Assembly (NCBI RefSeq): GCF_004366595.1 | Contig: NZ_SORE01000012.1 | Location: forward strand, 1-64,000 | DNA length: 64,000 nucleotides | Source of the DNA: Paraburkholderia rhizosphaerae | GTDB taxonomy: Bacteria > Pseudomonadota > Gammaproteobacteria > Burkholderiales > Burkholderiaceae | Direction: 5' to 3' | Part shown: positions 26,412 through 35,330 of the stretch, piece after piece | Numbering within the stretch: position 1 is the first letter of the stretch | Layout of the letters: each line of letters begins with the position of its first letter | Notes under the pieces: model-generated | The model's input: the letters and a program-made list of their open reading frames with translations, nothing else | Told to the model about the DNA's origin: nothing | The model's database searches: none | Made by a program: the position numbers and the translations under genes

Positions 26412-27239
26412 CTAACCGCGCGCCTGTAAAAACCGCCGCAATATCCCACTCGAATACGTACCGGCGATCTCGACGAGAAAGGTCGAAAACGACGCCGGCG
26501 CGTGCACATCCGCGGTATCGGAAATCGTGCGCACGATCGCACATGGCACGCCGTATTCGTGGCACACCTGCGCGATCGCCGCACCTTCCATCTCGACGGC
26601 GAGCGCGTCGGGCAGTGCCGCGCGCAACGCATTGACCGCCGCCGCGCTGGCGATGAACTGATCGCCGCTAATCACGAGACCGCGATGCACTCGCGGCTGC
26701 TCCGTACGGAAGCGCGTGGCAAGCGCGCGGCCTTCGCGCTCGACGAAGTCCTCGCACGCCGCGGCGAGTTGCGCGGCGAGCGTCGCATCGGCGGCGAACT
26801 GCGAGATGCCCAGCAGCGGCACTTCGAAACGCGGAAACAACGGCGACGCGTCGAGATCGTGCTGCATCAGCGCACGCGCGACCACGATATCGCCGATCCG
26901 CACATCGCGGCCGACGCCACCGGCCACGCCGGTGAACACGACCGCTTCGATATCGAACACATGAATCAGCGCGCTAACGGTCGCGGCCGCCGCCACCTTG
27001 CCGACACGCGCCAGCGTGACCACGCACGGCGTGCCATGCACCGTGCCGACGTGATAGTCGCGCTGTCCATGCGCGACGGTGCGCACTTCGCCCTCGGCGC
27101 GCATCGCGGCGACCAGATCGCCGAGTTCTTCGGGCAGCGCCGCCATCACGCCGAGCGGACGGCGGCCCGGCACCGCTGCGCGCTCATTCGCACCCCTTGC
27201 TAGCGGTTGCTTCGTTTTTACATCCTTCATTTCGCTCAT
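26412..27239 (-). CDS. mtnN: 5'-methylthioadenosine/S-adenosylhomocysteine nucleosidase-type enzyme
   Basis: This purine-nucleosidase-family protein of about 275 residues is expected to cleave adenine from MTA or SAH in methionine salvage. Family motifs are GVMAALPEEL near the N-terminus, VVFTGVAGGVGRDVRIGDIV in the middle, ALAVEMEGAAIAQVC (ribose-binding Met-Glu) and IVRTISDTADVHA with the catalytic Asp. The ATG at 27239 overlaps the TGA of uvrD (ATGA), so it is translationally coupled to a helicase gene, an odd functional pairing. About 35 non-conserved residues precede the fold, so an internal start is possible. Confidence 0.87.
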   Translation of the reverse strand: MSEMKDVKTKQPLARGANERAAVPGRRPLGVMAALPEELGDLVAAMRAEGEVRTVAHGQRDYHVGTVHGTPCVVTLARVGKVAAAATVSALIHVFDIEAVVFTGVAGGVGRDVRIGDIVVARALMQHDLDASPLFPRFEVPLLGISQFAADATLAAQLAAACEDFVEREGRALATRFRTEQPRVHRGLVISGDQFIASAAAVNALRAALPDALAVEMEGAAIAQVCHEYGVPCAIVRTISDTADVHAPASFSTFLVEIAGTYSSGILRRFLQARG

Positions 27240-29602
27240 TCCACCGCCTGTAGTTTCGCGACCGCGAGCGCCAGCCACTTCTCGCCGTGCCGCTTGAATC
27301 TGACCTGCGCCTTGCCGTCCACGCCGCCGCCTTCAAGCGCAGTGATCGTGCCTTCGCCGAACTTCGTATGGAACACCTGCTGGCCGACGCGAAAGCCGGT
27401 ATCAGCCGCGCGCTGCTCGTTCGCAAAAGCCGGCAGCGGTGCCGCCGACGCGCCGCTTTGATAGCCCTCGTAGCCGCCTTCGCGCCCCGGGCGGGAGAAC
27501 CAGTCGCGACCCCATCCCGCATTGTCCGAACGGCCGCCCCACCGCGCGCCGGACTCGGCTTTCGGCGTGAGCCACTTTAGCGTGTCTTGCGGAAGTTCGT
27601 CGAAAAAGCGCGAGCGGATGTTGTAGCGCGTCTGCCCATGCAGCATCCGGCTCTGCGCGAACGAAAGATAGAGTCGTTCCTTCGCCCGCGTAATCGCGAC
27701 ATACATCAGGCGCCGCTCTTCCTCGAGCCCGTCTGTTTCCATCGCACTGTTCTCATGCGGGAATAGTCCTTCCTCGAGACCGGTGATAAAGACCGCGGTG
27801 AATTCGAGCCCTTTCGCCGAGTGCACGGTCATCAGTTGCACCGCATCTTGGCCGGCCTGCGCCTGGTTGTCGCCTGCTTCGAGTGAGGCATGCGACAGGA
27901 AACCGGCCAGCGGCGTCATCGTGTCCGGGTTCTGCGCGGGGTCGTCCAGACTCGCGGCGTCGAGTACGACGCTGCCCGGATCGTCCGACGCAGCGGTCAG
28001 CTCAGGCGCCACCGTCGCGCCCGGGCGCAGCGGAATCGAACGCGCCGGCGTATCGAGCCCGTATCCCTCTTCGCTGACGAACGCGGTCGCCGCGTTCACC
28101 AGTTCCTGCAGGTTCTCCAGTCGATCCTGACCTTCGCGCTCGTTCTGGTAGAAATCGGCGAGACCGCTGCCGCGCACGACGTATTCGACGGTCTCGGGCA
28201 AGCTCATCTGCTGCGTTTCCGCGCGCATTTTCGCGATTAGCGTCGCGAATGCGCCGAGGCTCGAACCGGCCTTGCCGGTCACATACGGAATGGCCGCGGC
28301 GAGCGAGCAGTTGTAAAGGCGCGCCGCGTCGGCGAGCTGTTCGATCGAGCGCGCGCCGATGCCGCGCACCGGGAAGTTGACGACGCGCGCGAACGCGGTG
28401 TCGTCGTTCGGGTTATCGATCAGCCGCAAATACGCGAGCGCATGCTTCACTTCCTGGCGCTCGAAAAAGCGCAGCCCGCCATACACGCGGTACGGAATGC
28501 CGACGTTGACGAGCGTGTGTTCGATCGAGCGCGACTGCGCGTTGCTTCGATACAGCACCGCGATCTCGCCGCGCGACAAACCGGTGCTGATCAGCGCGCG
28601 AATCTCTTCGACGATCCAGCTCGCTTCCTGCGTATCGGTCGCCGCTTCGTACACGCGCACCGGCTCGCCGTGGCCTGCATCAGTGCGCAGGTTCTTGCCG
28701 AGGCGGCGCGCATTGTGCGCAATCAGCTGGTTCGCTGCGTCGAGGATATAGCCATGCGACCGGTAGTTCTGTTCGAGCTTGATCAGATGCTGAACCTTGA
28801 ACTCCTGCTCGAAGTCGCGCATGTTGCCGACGTTCGCGCCGCGGAACGCATAGATGGACTGATCGTCGTCGCCGACCGCGAAGATCGCGTTGTGTTCGCC
28901 CGCGAGCAGTTTCAGCCACGCGTACTGCAGCTTGTTGGTGTCCTGGAACTCGTCGACGAGGATATGCCTGAAGCGCGCCTGATAATGCGCGCGCAGCGGC
29001 GGATTGTGTGCGAGCAACTCGTAGCAGCGCAACAGCAGCTCCGGAAAATCGACGACGCCTTCGCGCTGGCATTGCTGCTCGTACGCGTCATACAGCTCGA
29101 CGAATTTGCGGTTGAAGTTATCCGTCGCATCGACGTCCTTCGGCCGCAACCCCTGCTCCTTCGCATTGTTGATGAAGTACTGCAGGTTTTTTGCCGGATA
29201 CTTTTCGTCGTCGACATTGAGGCCTTTCATCAGCCGCTTGATCGCCGATAGCTGGTCAGCCGTGTCGAGAATCTGGAAGGTCTGCGGCAGCCCCGCGTCG
29301 CGATAGTGCGCGCGCAGCATCCGGTTGCACAGGCCGTGAAAGGTGCCGATCCACATCCCGCGCGTATCGATCGGCAGCAGCGCGGACAGGCGCGCCATCA
29401 TCTCGCGCGCGGCCTTGTTCGTAAAGGTGACCGCCAGCACCGTCGGCGGCGATGCAAAGCCGTGCTGGATCAGCCACGCAATCCGTGTAATCAGCACGCG
29501 GGTCTTGCCGCTGCCGGCGCCCGCGAGAATGAGCGCCGGTTCGTTCGGCAACGTGACGGCGGCAAGTTGTTCGGGGTTCAGGTTCGCGAGCAGATCGGGC
29601 AT
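27236..29602 (-). CDS. uvrD: UvrD/PcrA/Rep-family DNA helicase
   Basis: This 788-residue superfamily-1A 3'-5' helicase has Walker A GAGSGKT at residues 28-34, motif II LVDEFQDTN, motif III GDDDQSIYAFRGAN, and motif V/VI MTVHSAKGLEF then YVAITRAKERLYLSFA. The C-terminal segment FGEGTITALEGGGVDGKAQV is the Tudor-like domain of UvrD/PcrA, absent from Rep, so UvrD is favoured. Around residues 510-560 there is a Pro/Ala/Asp-rich insertion before motif V. Its role is nucleotide excision and mismatch repair. Confidence 0.94.
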   Translation of the reverse strand: MPDLLANLNPEQLAAVTLPNEPALILAGAGSGKTRVLITRIAWLIQHGFASPPTVLAVTFTNKAAREMMARLSALLPIDTRGMWIGTFHGLCNRMLRAHYRDAGLPQTFQILDTADQLSAIKRLMKGLNVDDEKYPAKNLQYFINNAKEQGLRPKDVDATDNFNRKFVELYDAYEQQCQREGVVDFPELLLRCYELLAHNPPLRAHYQARFRHILVDEFQDTNKLQYAWLKLLAGEHNAIFAVGDDDQSIYAFRGANVGNMRDFEQEFKVQHLIKLEQNYRSHGYILDAANQLIAHNARRLGKNLRTDAGHGEPVRVYEAATDTQEASWIVEEIRALISTGLSRGEIAVLYRSNAQSRSIEHTLVNVGIPYRVYGGLRFFERQEVKHALAYLRLIDNPNDDTAFARVVNFPVRGIGARSIEQLADAARLYNCSLAAAIPYVTGKAGSSLGAFATLIAKMRAETQQMSLPETVEYVVRGSGLADFYQNEREGQDRLENLQELVNAATAFVSEEGYGLDTPARSIPLRPGATVAPELTAASDDPGSVVLDAASLDDPAQNPDTMTPLAGFLSHASLEAGDNQAQAGQDAVQLMTVHSAKGLEFTAVFITGLEEGLFPHENSAMETDGLEEERRLMYVAITRAKERLYLSFAQSRMLHGQTRYNIRSRFFDELPQDTLKWLTPKAESGARWGGRSDNAGWGRDWFSRPGREGGYEGYQSGASAAPLPAFANEQRAADTGFRVGQQVFHTKFGEGTITALEGGGVDGKAQVRFKRHGEKWLALAVAKLQAVE

Positions 29603-29712
29603 GTCGGATGGGCAAAACAGCGGAATTCACGCAACGGCGCCGCGCGACGCAGCGCATTGGAATGCAAGGGAGTGGCGTCAGCGCATCGAGCAAAGGCTGC
29701 AAGCCGTCCGCC

Positions 29713-29718
29713 ATTATA
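29713..29718 (-). promoter_or_regulatory. Candidate -10 element for uvrD
   Basis: A perfect TATAAT reads on the - strand about 110 bases before the uvrD ATG. The hexamer at normal -35 distance (AAGGCG) is poor. Exact TATAAT is rare in such GC-rich DNA, which gives it some weight. Confidence 0.35.
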
Positions 29719-29825
29719 AGACCGCATGCGAGATGCGCCTTGCTTCGTCCGGCCAGTGGGCGCCGCCGGCACGCGCAATCCGGCCCGAATGCGCGGCGGC
29801 ACGGCCCGCCGACCCGCGCAGCCTT

Positions 29826-29831
29826 TATAAT
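29826..29831 (+). promoter_or_regulatory. Candidate -10 element for valS
   Basis: A perfect TATAAT on the + strand lies 48 bases before the valS ATG, in an AT-rich patch (TTTATAATTCAACG). No -35 hexamer of quality is present 16-18 bases upstream. Confidence 0.4.
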
Positions 29832-29878
29832 TCAACGTTTCGGGCATCTTTTCACGCATTTTTCGGCAGACTTTCACA

Positions 29879-32746
29879 ATGAGCGACAGCACGCTTGCCA
29901 AGAGCTTCGAGCCCCATACGATCGAGGCCGAATGGGGCCCCCAATGGGAAAAACGCGGCTATGCCGCGCCGGCGATGCAGCCGGGCCGCGGCAATTTCTC
30001 GATCCAGTTGCCGCCGCCGAATGTCACCGGCACGCTGCATATGGGCCACGCGTTCAACCAGACGATCATGGATGGCCTCACGCGCTATCACCGGATGCTC
30101 GGCGAGAACACGCTGTGGGTGCCGGGCACCGACCACGCCGGTATCGCGACGCAGATCGTCGTCGAACGGCAGCTCGATGCGCAAAAGGTGTCGCGCCACG
30201 ATCTCGGCCGCGAGAAGTTCGTCGAGCGCGTGTGGGAATGGAAGCAGGAATCCGGCTCGACCATTACCAACCAGGTGCGGCGTCTCGGCGCATCGATCGA
30301 CTGGTCGCGCGAATACTTCACGATGGACGACAAGATGTCGGCCGCGGTGGTCGACGTGTTCGTGCGTCTGTTTGAGCAGGGGCTGATCTATCGCGGCAAG
30401 CGCCTCGTGAACTGGGACCCGGTGCTTCTTACCGCGGTGTCCGACCTCGAAGTGGTCAGCGAAGAAGAAAACGGCCATCTGTGGCATATCCGCTATCCGC
30501 TGACCGACGGCTCCGGCCATCTGACGGTCGCGACCACGCGCCCGGAAACGATGCTCGGCGACGTCGCGGTGATGGTGCATCCGGAAGACGAACGGTATGC
30601 GCATCTGATCGGCAAGACGGTGTCGCTGCCGCTCACCGGCCGCGACATTCCGGTCATTGCCGACGACTACGTCGACCGCGAGTTCGGCACCGGCGTCGTG
30701 AAAGTGACGCCCGCGCATGACTTCAACGACTATCAGGTCGGCCTGCGCCACCAGCTGCCGCAAATCGAAATCCTGACGCTCGACGCGAAGATCAACGACA
30801 ACGCGCCGCAAGCGTATCGCGGGCTCGACCGTTTCGACGCACGCAAGCGCGTGGTCGAAGACCTGACGAAGCTGGGTCTGCTCGACTCGGTGAAAGATCA
30901 CAAGCTGATGGTGCCGCGCGGCGACCGCACCGGCGTCGTGATCGAACCGATGCTGACCGACCAGTGGTTCGTCGCGATGAGCAAGCCGGCGCCGCAAGGC
31001 ACGTTCAATCCGGGCAAGTCGATCGCCGAAACCGCGCTCGACGTGGTGCGCAACGGCCAGATCAGATTCGTGCCCGAGAACTGGACAACCACCTACTACC
31101 AGTGGCTCGAAAACATCCAGGACTGGTGCATCTCGCGGCAACTGTGGTGGGGCCATCAGATTCCCGCGTGGTACGGCGAGAACGGCGAAGTGTTCGTCGC
31201 GCATACCGAGGAAGGTGCGCGCGACAAGGCCGCGCAGCAGGGCTACACCGGCCCGCTCACGCGCGACCAGGATGTGCTCGACACCTGGTTCTCGTCGGCA
31301 CTCGTGCCGTTCTCGTCGCTCGGCTGGCCCGCCGAAACGCCGGAACTGAAGGCGTTCCTGCCGTCGTCGGTGCTCGTGACCGGCTTCGACATCATCTTCT
31401 TCTGGGTTGCGCGGATGGTCATGATGACCACCCACTTCACCGGCAAGGTGCCGTTCGACACGGTCTACGTGCACGGCCTCGTGCGCGATCACGAAGGCCA
31501 GAAGATGTCGAAGAGCAAGGGCAATACGCTCGATCCGCTCGATATCGTCGACGGCATCACGCTCGACGCGCTGGTCGCGAAGCGCACCACCGGGCTGATG
31601 AACCCGAAGCAGGCGGCGAGCATCGAAAAGAAAACCCGCAAGGAATTCCCGGACGGCATTCCGGCGTTTGGCACCGATGCGTTGCGCTTCACGATGGCAT
31701 CGATGGCGACGCTCGGCCGCAACGTGAACTTCGACCTCGCCCGCTGCGAAGGCTATCGCAACTTCTGCAACAAGCTGTGGAACGCGACGCGCTTCGTGCT
31801 GATGAACTGCGAAGGCCACGATTGCGGCTTCAGCAAACCGGGCGCGTGCCAGCCCGGCGATTGCGGCCCCGGCGGCTACACCGACTTCTCGCAGGCGGAC
31901 CGCTGGATCGTGTCGCTGCTGCAGCGGGTCGAAGCGGACGTCGCGAAGGGCTTTGCCGACTATCGTTTCGACAATGTGGCAAATGCCCTATATAAGTTCG
32001 TGTGGGATGAATATTGTGACTGGTACCTGGAGCTTGCGAAGGTGCAGTTGCAGACCGGCACGCCCGAGCAGCAGCGCGCGACGCGCCGCACGCTGCTGCG
32101 CGTGCTCGAGTCGGTGCTGCGGCTGCTGCATCCGGTCGTGCCGTTTATCACCGAAGCGCTGTGGCAAAAGGTGGCGCCGCTGACCGACGCGTACCCGGCG
32201 GGTGCCGCGCCGGGCGAAGCGTCGATCATGGTGCAGCCGTACCCGGTCGCGGAACCGAAAAAGATCGACGAATCCGCCGAACAGTGGGTCGCCGACCTGA
32301 AGGCGGCGATCGATGCGTGCCGCAACCTGCGCGGCGAGATGAGCCTGTCGCCGGCAACCAAAGTGCCGCTGCTCGCGACCGGCAACGCCGACCGGCTAAA
32401 GACGTTCGCGCCCTATGCGCAGGCGCTCGCGCGGCTGTCCGAGGTGCGCATCATCGCGGACGAGGCGCAGCTGGACAAGGAAGCGCATGGCGCGCCGATT
32501 GCTATCGTAGGAAGTGACAAACTGGTCCTGAAAGTGGAGATCGATGTCGCCGCCGAACGGGAGCGTTTGTCAAAAGAGATTGCGAGATTGAACGCAGAAG
32601 TGTCGAAATGTAACGCGAAGCTTCAAAACGACAGTTTCGTCGCGAAAGCACCGCCCGCCGTGGTTGAGCAGGAGCAGAAAAGGCTGGCAGAATACCAGAC
32701 CACTATCGGCAAGCTTACGGCGCAGCTGACGCGCCTGCCGGCCTGA
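29879..32746 (+). CDS. valS: Valyl-tRNA synthetase
   Basis: Class I synthetase of 955 residues. HMGH at residues 54-57, in PPPNVTGTLHMGHAF, is the HIGH motif. KMSKSKGNTLDP near residue 542 is the KMSKS loop. The connective editing domain lies between them (TTRPETMLGDVAVMVHPEDE). The C-terminal arm is a coiled coil rich in Glu/Lys/Arg (RERLSKEIARLNAEVSKC). Residues 644-662 form a small insertion with a C-x4-C-x7-C-x4-C pattern just before the anticodon domain. The start is supported by the conserved N-terminus and the TATAAT upstream. Confidence 0.97.
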   Translation: MSDSTLAKSFEPHTIEAEWGPQWEKRGYAAPAMQPGRGNFSIQLPPPNVTGTLHMGHAFNQTIMDGLTRYHRMLGENTLWVPGTDHAGIATQIVVERQLDAQKVSRHDLGREKFVERVWEWKQESGSTITNQVRRLGASIDWSREYFTMDDKMSAAVVDVFVRLFEQGLIYRGKRLVNWDPVLLTAVSDLEVVSEEENGHLWHIRYPLTDGSGHLTVATTRPETMLGDVAVMVHPEDERYAHLIGKTVSLPLTGRDIPVIADDYVDREFGTGVVKVTPAHDFNDYQVGLRHQLPQIEILTLDAKINDNAPQAYRGLDRFDARKRVVEDLTKLGLLDSVKDHKLMVPRGDRTGVVIEPMLTDQWFVAMSKPAPQGTFNPGKSIAETALDVVRNGQIRFVPENWTTTYYQWLENIQDWCISRQLWWGHQIPAWYGENGEVFVAHTEEGARDKAAQQGYTGPLTRDQDVLDTWFSSALVPFSSLGWPAETPELKAFLPSSVLVTGFDIIFFWVARMVMMTTHFTGKVPFDTVYVHGLVRDHEGQKMSKSKGNTLDPLDIVDGITLDALVAKRTTGLMNPKQAASIEKKTRKEFPDGIPAFGTDALRFTMASMATLGRNVNFDLARCEGYRNFCNKLWNATRFVLMNCEGHDCGFSKPGACQPGDCGPGGYTDFSQADRWIVSLLQRVEADVAKGFADYRFDNVANALYKFVWDEYCDWYLELAKVQLQTGTPEQQRATRRTLLRVLESVLRLLHPVVPFITEALWQKVAPLTDAYPAGAAPGEASIMVQPYPVAEPKKIDESAEQWVADLKAAIDACRNLRGEMSLSPATKVPLLATGNADRLKTFAPYAQALARLSEVRIIADEAQLDKEAHGAPIAIVGSDKLVLKVEIDVAAERERLSKEIARLNAEVSKCNAKLQNDSFVAKAPPAVVEQEQKRLAEYQTTIGKLTAQLTRLPA

Positions 32747-32861
32747 CGGATGCCGCGCCACAAGCGCCCGCTAACAGTGATCGGGTGACCGGGGGTGATC
32801 CGCATCGCGACACGGTAGGCCGGTCAACCCGCCGGCCGATCCATTACCAGGGGTAACACGC

Positions 32862-33743
32862 ATGCTTAAAGTTACAAAAGCAGTTTTTCCGGTAGCAGGT
32901 CTCGGCACACGGTTCCTCCCTGCGACCAAGGCGAGCCCGAAGGAGATGCTGCCGATCGTCGATAAGCCGCTGATTCAATACGCAGTGGAAGAAGCGATGG
33001 CCGCCGGCATCACGGAAATGATCTTCGTGACCGGCCGCAGCAAGCGCGCGATCGAAGATCATTTCGACAAGTCCTACGAGATCGAAGCGGAACTCGAGGC
33101 GCGCGGCAAGGCGAAGCTGCTCGAGCTCGTGCGCAGCATCAAGCCGAGCCACGTCGACTGCTTCTACGTGCGTCAGCCGGAAGCGCTGGGTCTGGGCCAC
33201 GCGGTGCTCTGCGCGGAAAAGCTGGTCGGCGACAACCCGTTTGCGGTGATCCTCGCGGACGACCTGCTGTACGGCACGCCGCCGGTGATGCAGCAGATGA
33301 TCGAAGTCTTCGACCACTATCACAGCTCGGTGATCGGCGTCGAAGAGATTCCGCGCGACGAGACGAAGTCGTATGGCATTGTCGACGGCAAGGAATGGGA
33401 AGACGCGATCATCAAGATGTCGGGCATCGTCGAGAAGCCGGCGCCGGATGAGGCGCCGTCGAATCTTGGCGTGGTCGGCCGCTATGTGCTGAAGCCCCGC
33501 ATCTTCGAACATATCCGCGCGCTGAAGCCGGGCGCGGGCGGCGAACTGCAGCTGACCGACGCGATCCAGTCGCTGCTCAATGACGAACAGGTGCTCGCGT
33601 ACAAGTATCACGGCACGCGTTTCGACTGCGGCAGCAAGCTCGGTTATCTGAAAGCGACGGTCGAATTCGCGCTACGTCATCCGGAAGTGGCGGCCGACTT
33701 CGAACAGTATCTGCGCACGCGTTCGCCGGTGCTCGAGGGTTGA
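32862..33743 (+). CDS. galU: UTP--glucose-1-phosphate uridylyltransferase
   Basis: GalU makes UDP-glucose for LPS core, capsule and trehalose synthesis. The 293-residue product carries the nucleotidyltransferase signature GLGTRFLPATKASPKEMLPI at about residues 12-31, the Lys region DEAPSNLGVVGRYVL, and GTRFDCGSKLGYLKATVEFA near the C-terminus. It feeds the glycosyltransferases in the LPS block of this window, though it is not in the same operon. It is the last gene before a hairpin terminator. Confidence 0.96.
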   Translation: MLKVTKAVFPVAGLGTRFLPATKASPKEMLPIVDKPLIQYAVEEAMAAGITEMIFVTGRSKRAIEDHFDKSYEIEAELEARGKAKLLELVRSIKPSHVDCFYVRQPEALGLGHAVLCAEKLVGDNPFAVILADDLLYGTPPVMQQMIEVFDHYHSSVIGVEEIPRDETKSYGIVDGKEWEDAIIKMSGIVEKPAPDEAPSNLGVVGRYVLKPRIFEHIRALKPGAGGELQLTDAIQSLLNDEQVLAYKYHGTRFDCGSKLGYLKATVEFALRHPEVAADFEQYLRTRSPVLEG

Positions 33744-33785
33744 GTCCGCGCGACGCGCGGATCGGCTGACAAGTCGATGACAAGA

Positions 33786-33836
33786 GGCGCTGTGTCTGCC
33801 GCGATGTTCGCATCGACGGTCGTCACAGCGCCTTTT
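33786..33836 (+). terminator. Intrinsic terminator after galU
   Basis: GGCGCTGTG (33786-33794) pairs with CACAGCGCC (33824-33832), followed by TTTT. Inside the loop CGATG-TTCG-CATCG forms a second stem, so the whole is a long interrupted hairpin 43 bases past galU. Confidence 0.75.
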
Positions 33837-33838
33837 AC

Positions 33839-33872
33839 TTTGACTTTGACTTTGACTTTGACTTTGACTTTG
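33839..33872 (+). repeat. Hexanucleotide microsatellite (TTTGAC) x5
   Basis: Five exact copies of TTTGAC (33839-33868) and a partial sixth (TTTG) follow directly after the galU terminator T-run, with a degenerate TTTTAC copy before them. The element lies between convergent galU and tusA, so it is not in a gene as I read it. Confidence 0.9.
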
Positions 33873-33941
33873 CAGCAGCCAGCGTGAGTGAAAGCGCCGC
33901 GCTACGCGGCGTCGCGCCAAGCCTGATGCATCCCCTGACCC

Positions 33942-34175
33942 TTAGCGCCGCCGGATCAGAAAAATAAACGTTTTGTCCTGCGTCGCGGTTTCGACGAGGC
34001 CATTGCCGGTCTGCTTCGCGAATGCGGCGAAATCGCGCTGCGAGCCAGGGTCGGTGGCCAGCACCTTCAGGATCTGGCCGCTTTCCATATCGGCTAAAGC
34101 CTTTTTCGCGCGCAGGATAGGCAGCGGGCAGTTCAGTCCGCGCGCATCGACTTCCTTGTGAATCTGAATTTCCAT
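33942..34175 (-). CDS. TusA-family sulfurtransferase
   Basis: This 77-residue protein of the SirA/TusA/YeeD family carries a persulfide on a single conserved cysteine. The signature DARGLNCPLPILRAKKALA places Cys at residue 16, in the CPxP motif. It probably relays sulfur in tRNA thiolation or related pathways, but TusA paralogues have several roles and no partner genes are adjacent. It is convergent with galU. A perfect 15-base palindrome and a TAGAAT box lie upstream. Confidence 0.9.
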   Translation of the reverse strand: MEIQIHKEVDARGLNCPLPILRAKKALADMESGQILKVLATDPGSQRDFAAFAKQTGNGLVETATQDKTFIFLIRRR

Positions 34176-34201
34176 CGACGAGGACCTTCGGGGTAAGGCG
34201 T

Positions 34202-34233
34202 CCTGGCGACGCCAGGCAGAGGGTCAAATTCTA
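34202..34233 (-). promoter_or_regulatory. Palindrome and -10 box upstream of the tusA-like gene
   Basis: CCTGGCG-A-CGCCAGG (34202-34216) is a perfect palindrome 27 bases before the start codon. On the - strand TAGAAT (34233-34228) lies just upstream of it, so the palindrome would fall at the start of the transcript, a common operator position. No good -35 was found. Confidence 0.3.
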
Positions 34234-34286
34234 CCGCAGGCGTGCGTTGCACGTCGTACGCCGGGTTGCCGCACGCCCGACGGCCG

Positions 34287-35330
34287 TTACAGCGTGACAG
34301 CCTGCCCGGTTTCGAGCGAACGCCGCAGCGCATTGCCGATGCGGGTCGCCTCGAGCGCGTCGGCCAGCGTCGCGCCGCTTTGCTCGCCGCTTTGCACCGC
34401 CGCGACAAACGCCTGCGCCTCGTACAAAAACGCGTCTTCGAAGCGATCGAAGAAGGTCGGCGTGCACTCGTTGCGCACGCCGTGCACGTCCGCGATTTCG
34501 ACGCGATTCAAGCGCGGGTTGCGGCCGACCGCGAGCGAGCCCGCGGTGCCGATCACCTCGCTGCCCGTGTCGTTGCCGTGCGCCATCGTGCGCGATGCGT
34601 AAAACATCGCGAGACGCCCATGTTCGAATTCGCAGATCGCGACGCCGTTATCGACATCGCCGAACTCGCGCAAGCCGTCATGCAACGCGACGGTGCCCGC
34701 CGCGTACACGCGCTTCGCGTTCGGCTTGCCCAGCAGCCAGCGCGCGACGTCGATATCGTGCACCGTGCAGTCGAGGAAGATGCCGCCGGACGTCGGCGCA
34801 AAGCGCACGAAGAAGCCATCCGGATCGTTCTGGTCGCAAGTCTGCGAGCGCACCATGAAAGGCCGGCCGATCAGGCCCGCCTGAATCTTGTCATACGCAT
34901 CGCGGTAGCTCGGATCGAAGCGGCGCATAAAGCCGATCGTCGCTTGCAGATGCGGCTGGCGCTGCGCTTCGCGCAGCACACGTTCGCATTCGGCCAGATC
35001 GAGCGATAGCGGCTTCTCGCAGAACACGTGCTTGCCGGCGCGCAACGCGTCGACGATCTGCTGCGCATGCAACGCGGACGGTGTGACGAGCCACACCGCG
35101 TCGATCTCGCGATCGTCGAGCAGCGCCGCGTAATCGCGATACTCGCGCGCTGCGGGCAACGCGCCGCGCGCCCACGCGAGCTCTTCGTCGAGCGGGCTGC
35201 ACACCGCGGCGAGCGCCGCGCCGCGCACGCGATACGCGAGATTCTGCGCATGCCGCTTGCCGAGCCGGCCGAGACCGACCACACCGATGCGCAATGGCGC
35301 ATGCGCCGATAGATCGGGCGCCGTCATCAT
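34287..35330 (-). CDS. Gfo/Idh/MocA oxidoreductase, inositol-dehydrogenase-like (second copy)
   Basis: This NAD(P)-dependent sugar/inositol dehydrogenase has 347 residues. The Rossmann motif GVVGLGRLGKRH is at about residues 16-27. KHVFCEKPLSLD carries the catalytic Lys of the EKP motif. DCTVHDIDVARWLLG contains the D-x-x-x-H catalytic pair. Its ATG at 35330 overlaps the TGA of the upstream iolG-like gene, so it is coupled. The inositol context suggests oxidation of another inositol isomer (scyllo- or chiro-), but this is inference. Confidence 0.87.
   Translation of the reverse strand: MMTAPDLSAHAPLRIGVVGLGRLGKRHAQNLAYRVRGAALAAVCSPLDEELAWARGALPAAREYRDYAALLDDREIDAVWLVTPSALHAQQIVDALRAGKHVFCEKPLSLDLAECERVLREAQRQPHLQATIGFMRRFDPSYRDAYDKIQAGLIGRPFMVRSQTCDQNDPDGFFVRFAPTSGGIFLDCTVHDIDVARWLLGKPNAKRVYAAGTVALHDGLREFGDVDNGVAICEFEHGRLAMFYASRTMAHGNDTGSEVIGTAGSLAVGRNPRLNRVEIADVHGVRNECTPTFFDRFEDAFLYEAQAFVAAVQSGEQSGATLADALEATRIGNALRRSLETGQAVTL

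Noticed and set aside
29852..31819. A 655-codon open frame antisense to valS
   Set aside because: It mirrors valS, which has all ValRS motifs. The long antisense frame follows from high GC3 codon use, and its product (His/Arg/Val-rich) has no recognisable domain.
33672..33920. An open frame encoding a Gln-Ser repeat over the (TTTGAC) tract
   Set aside because: The Gln-Ser dipeptide run is only the translation of the hexanucleotide repeat. The frame overlaps the galU end and terminator.
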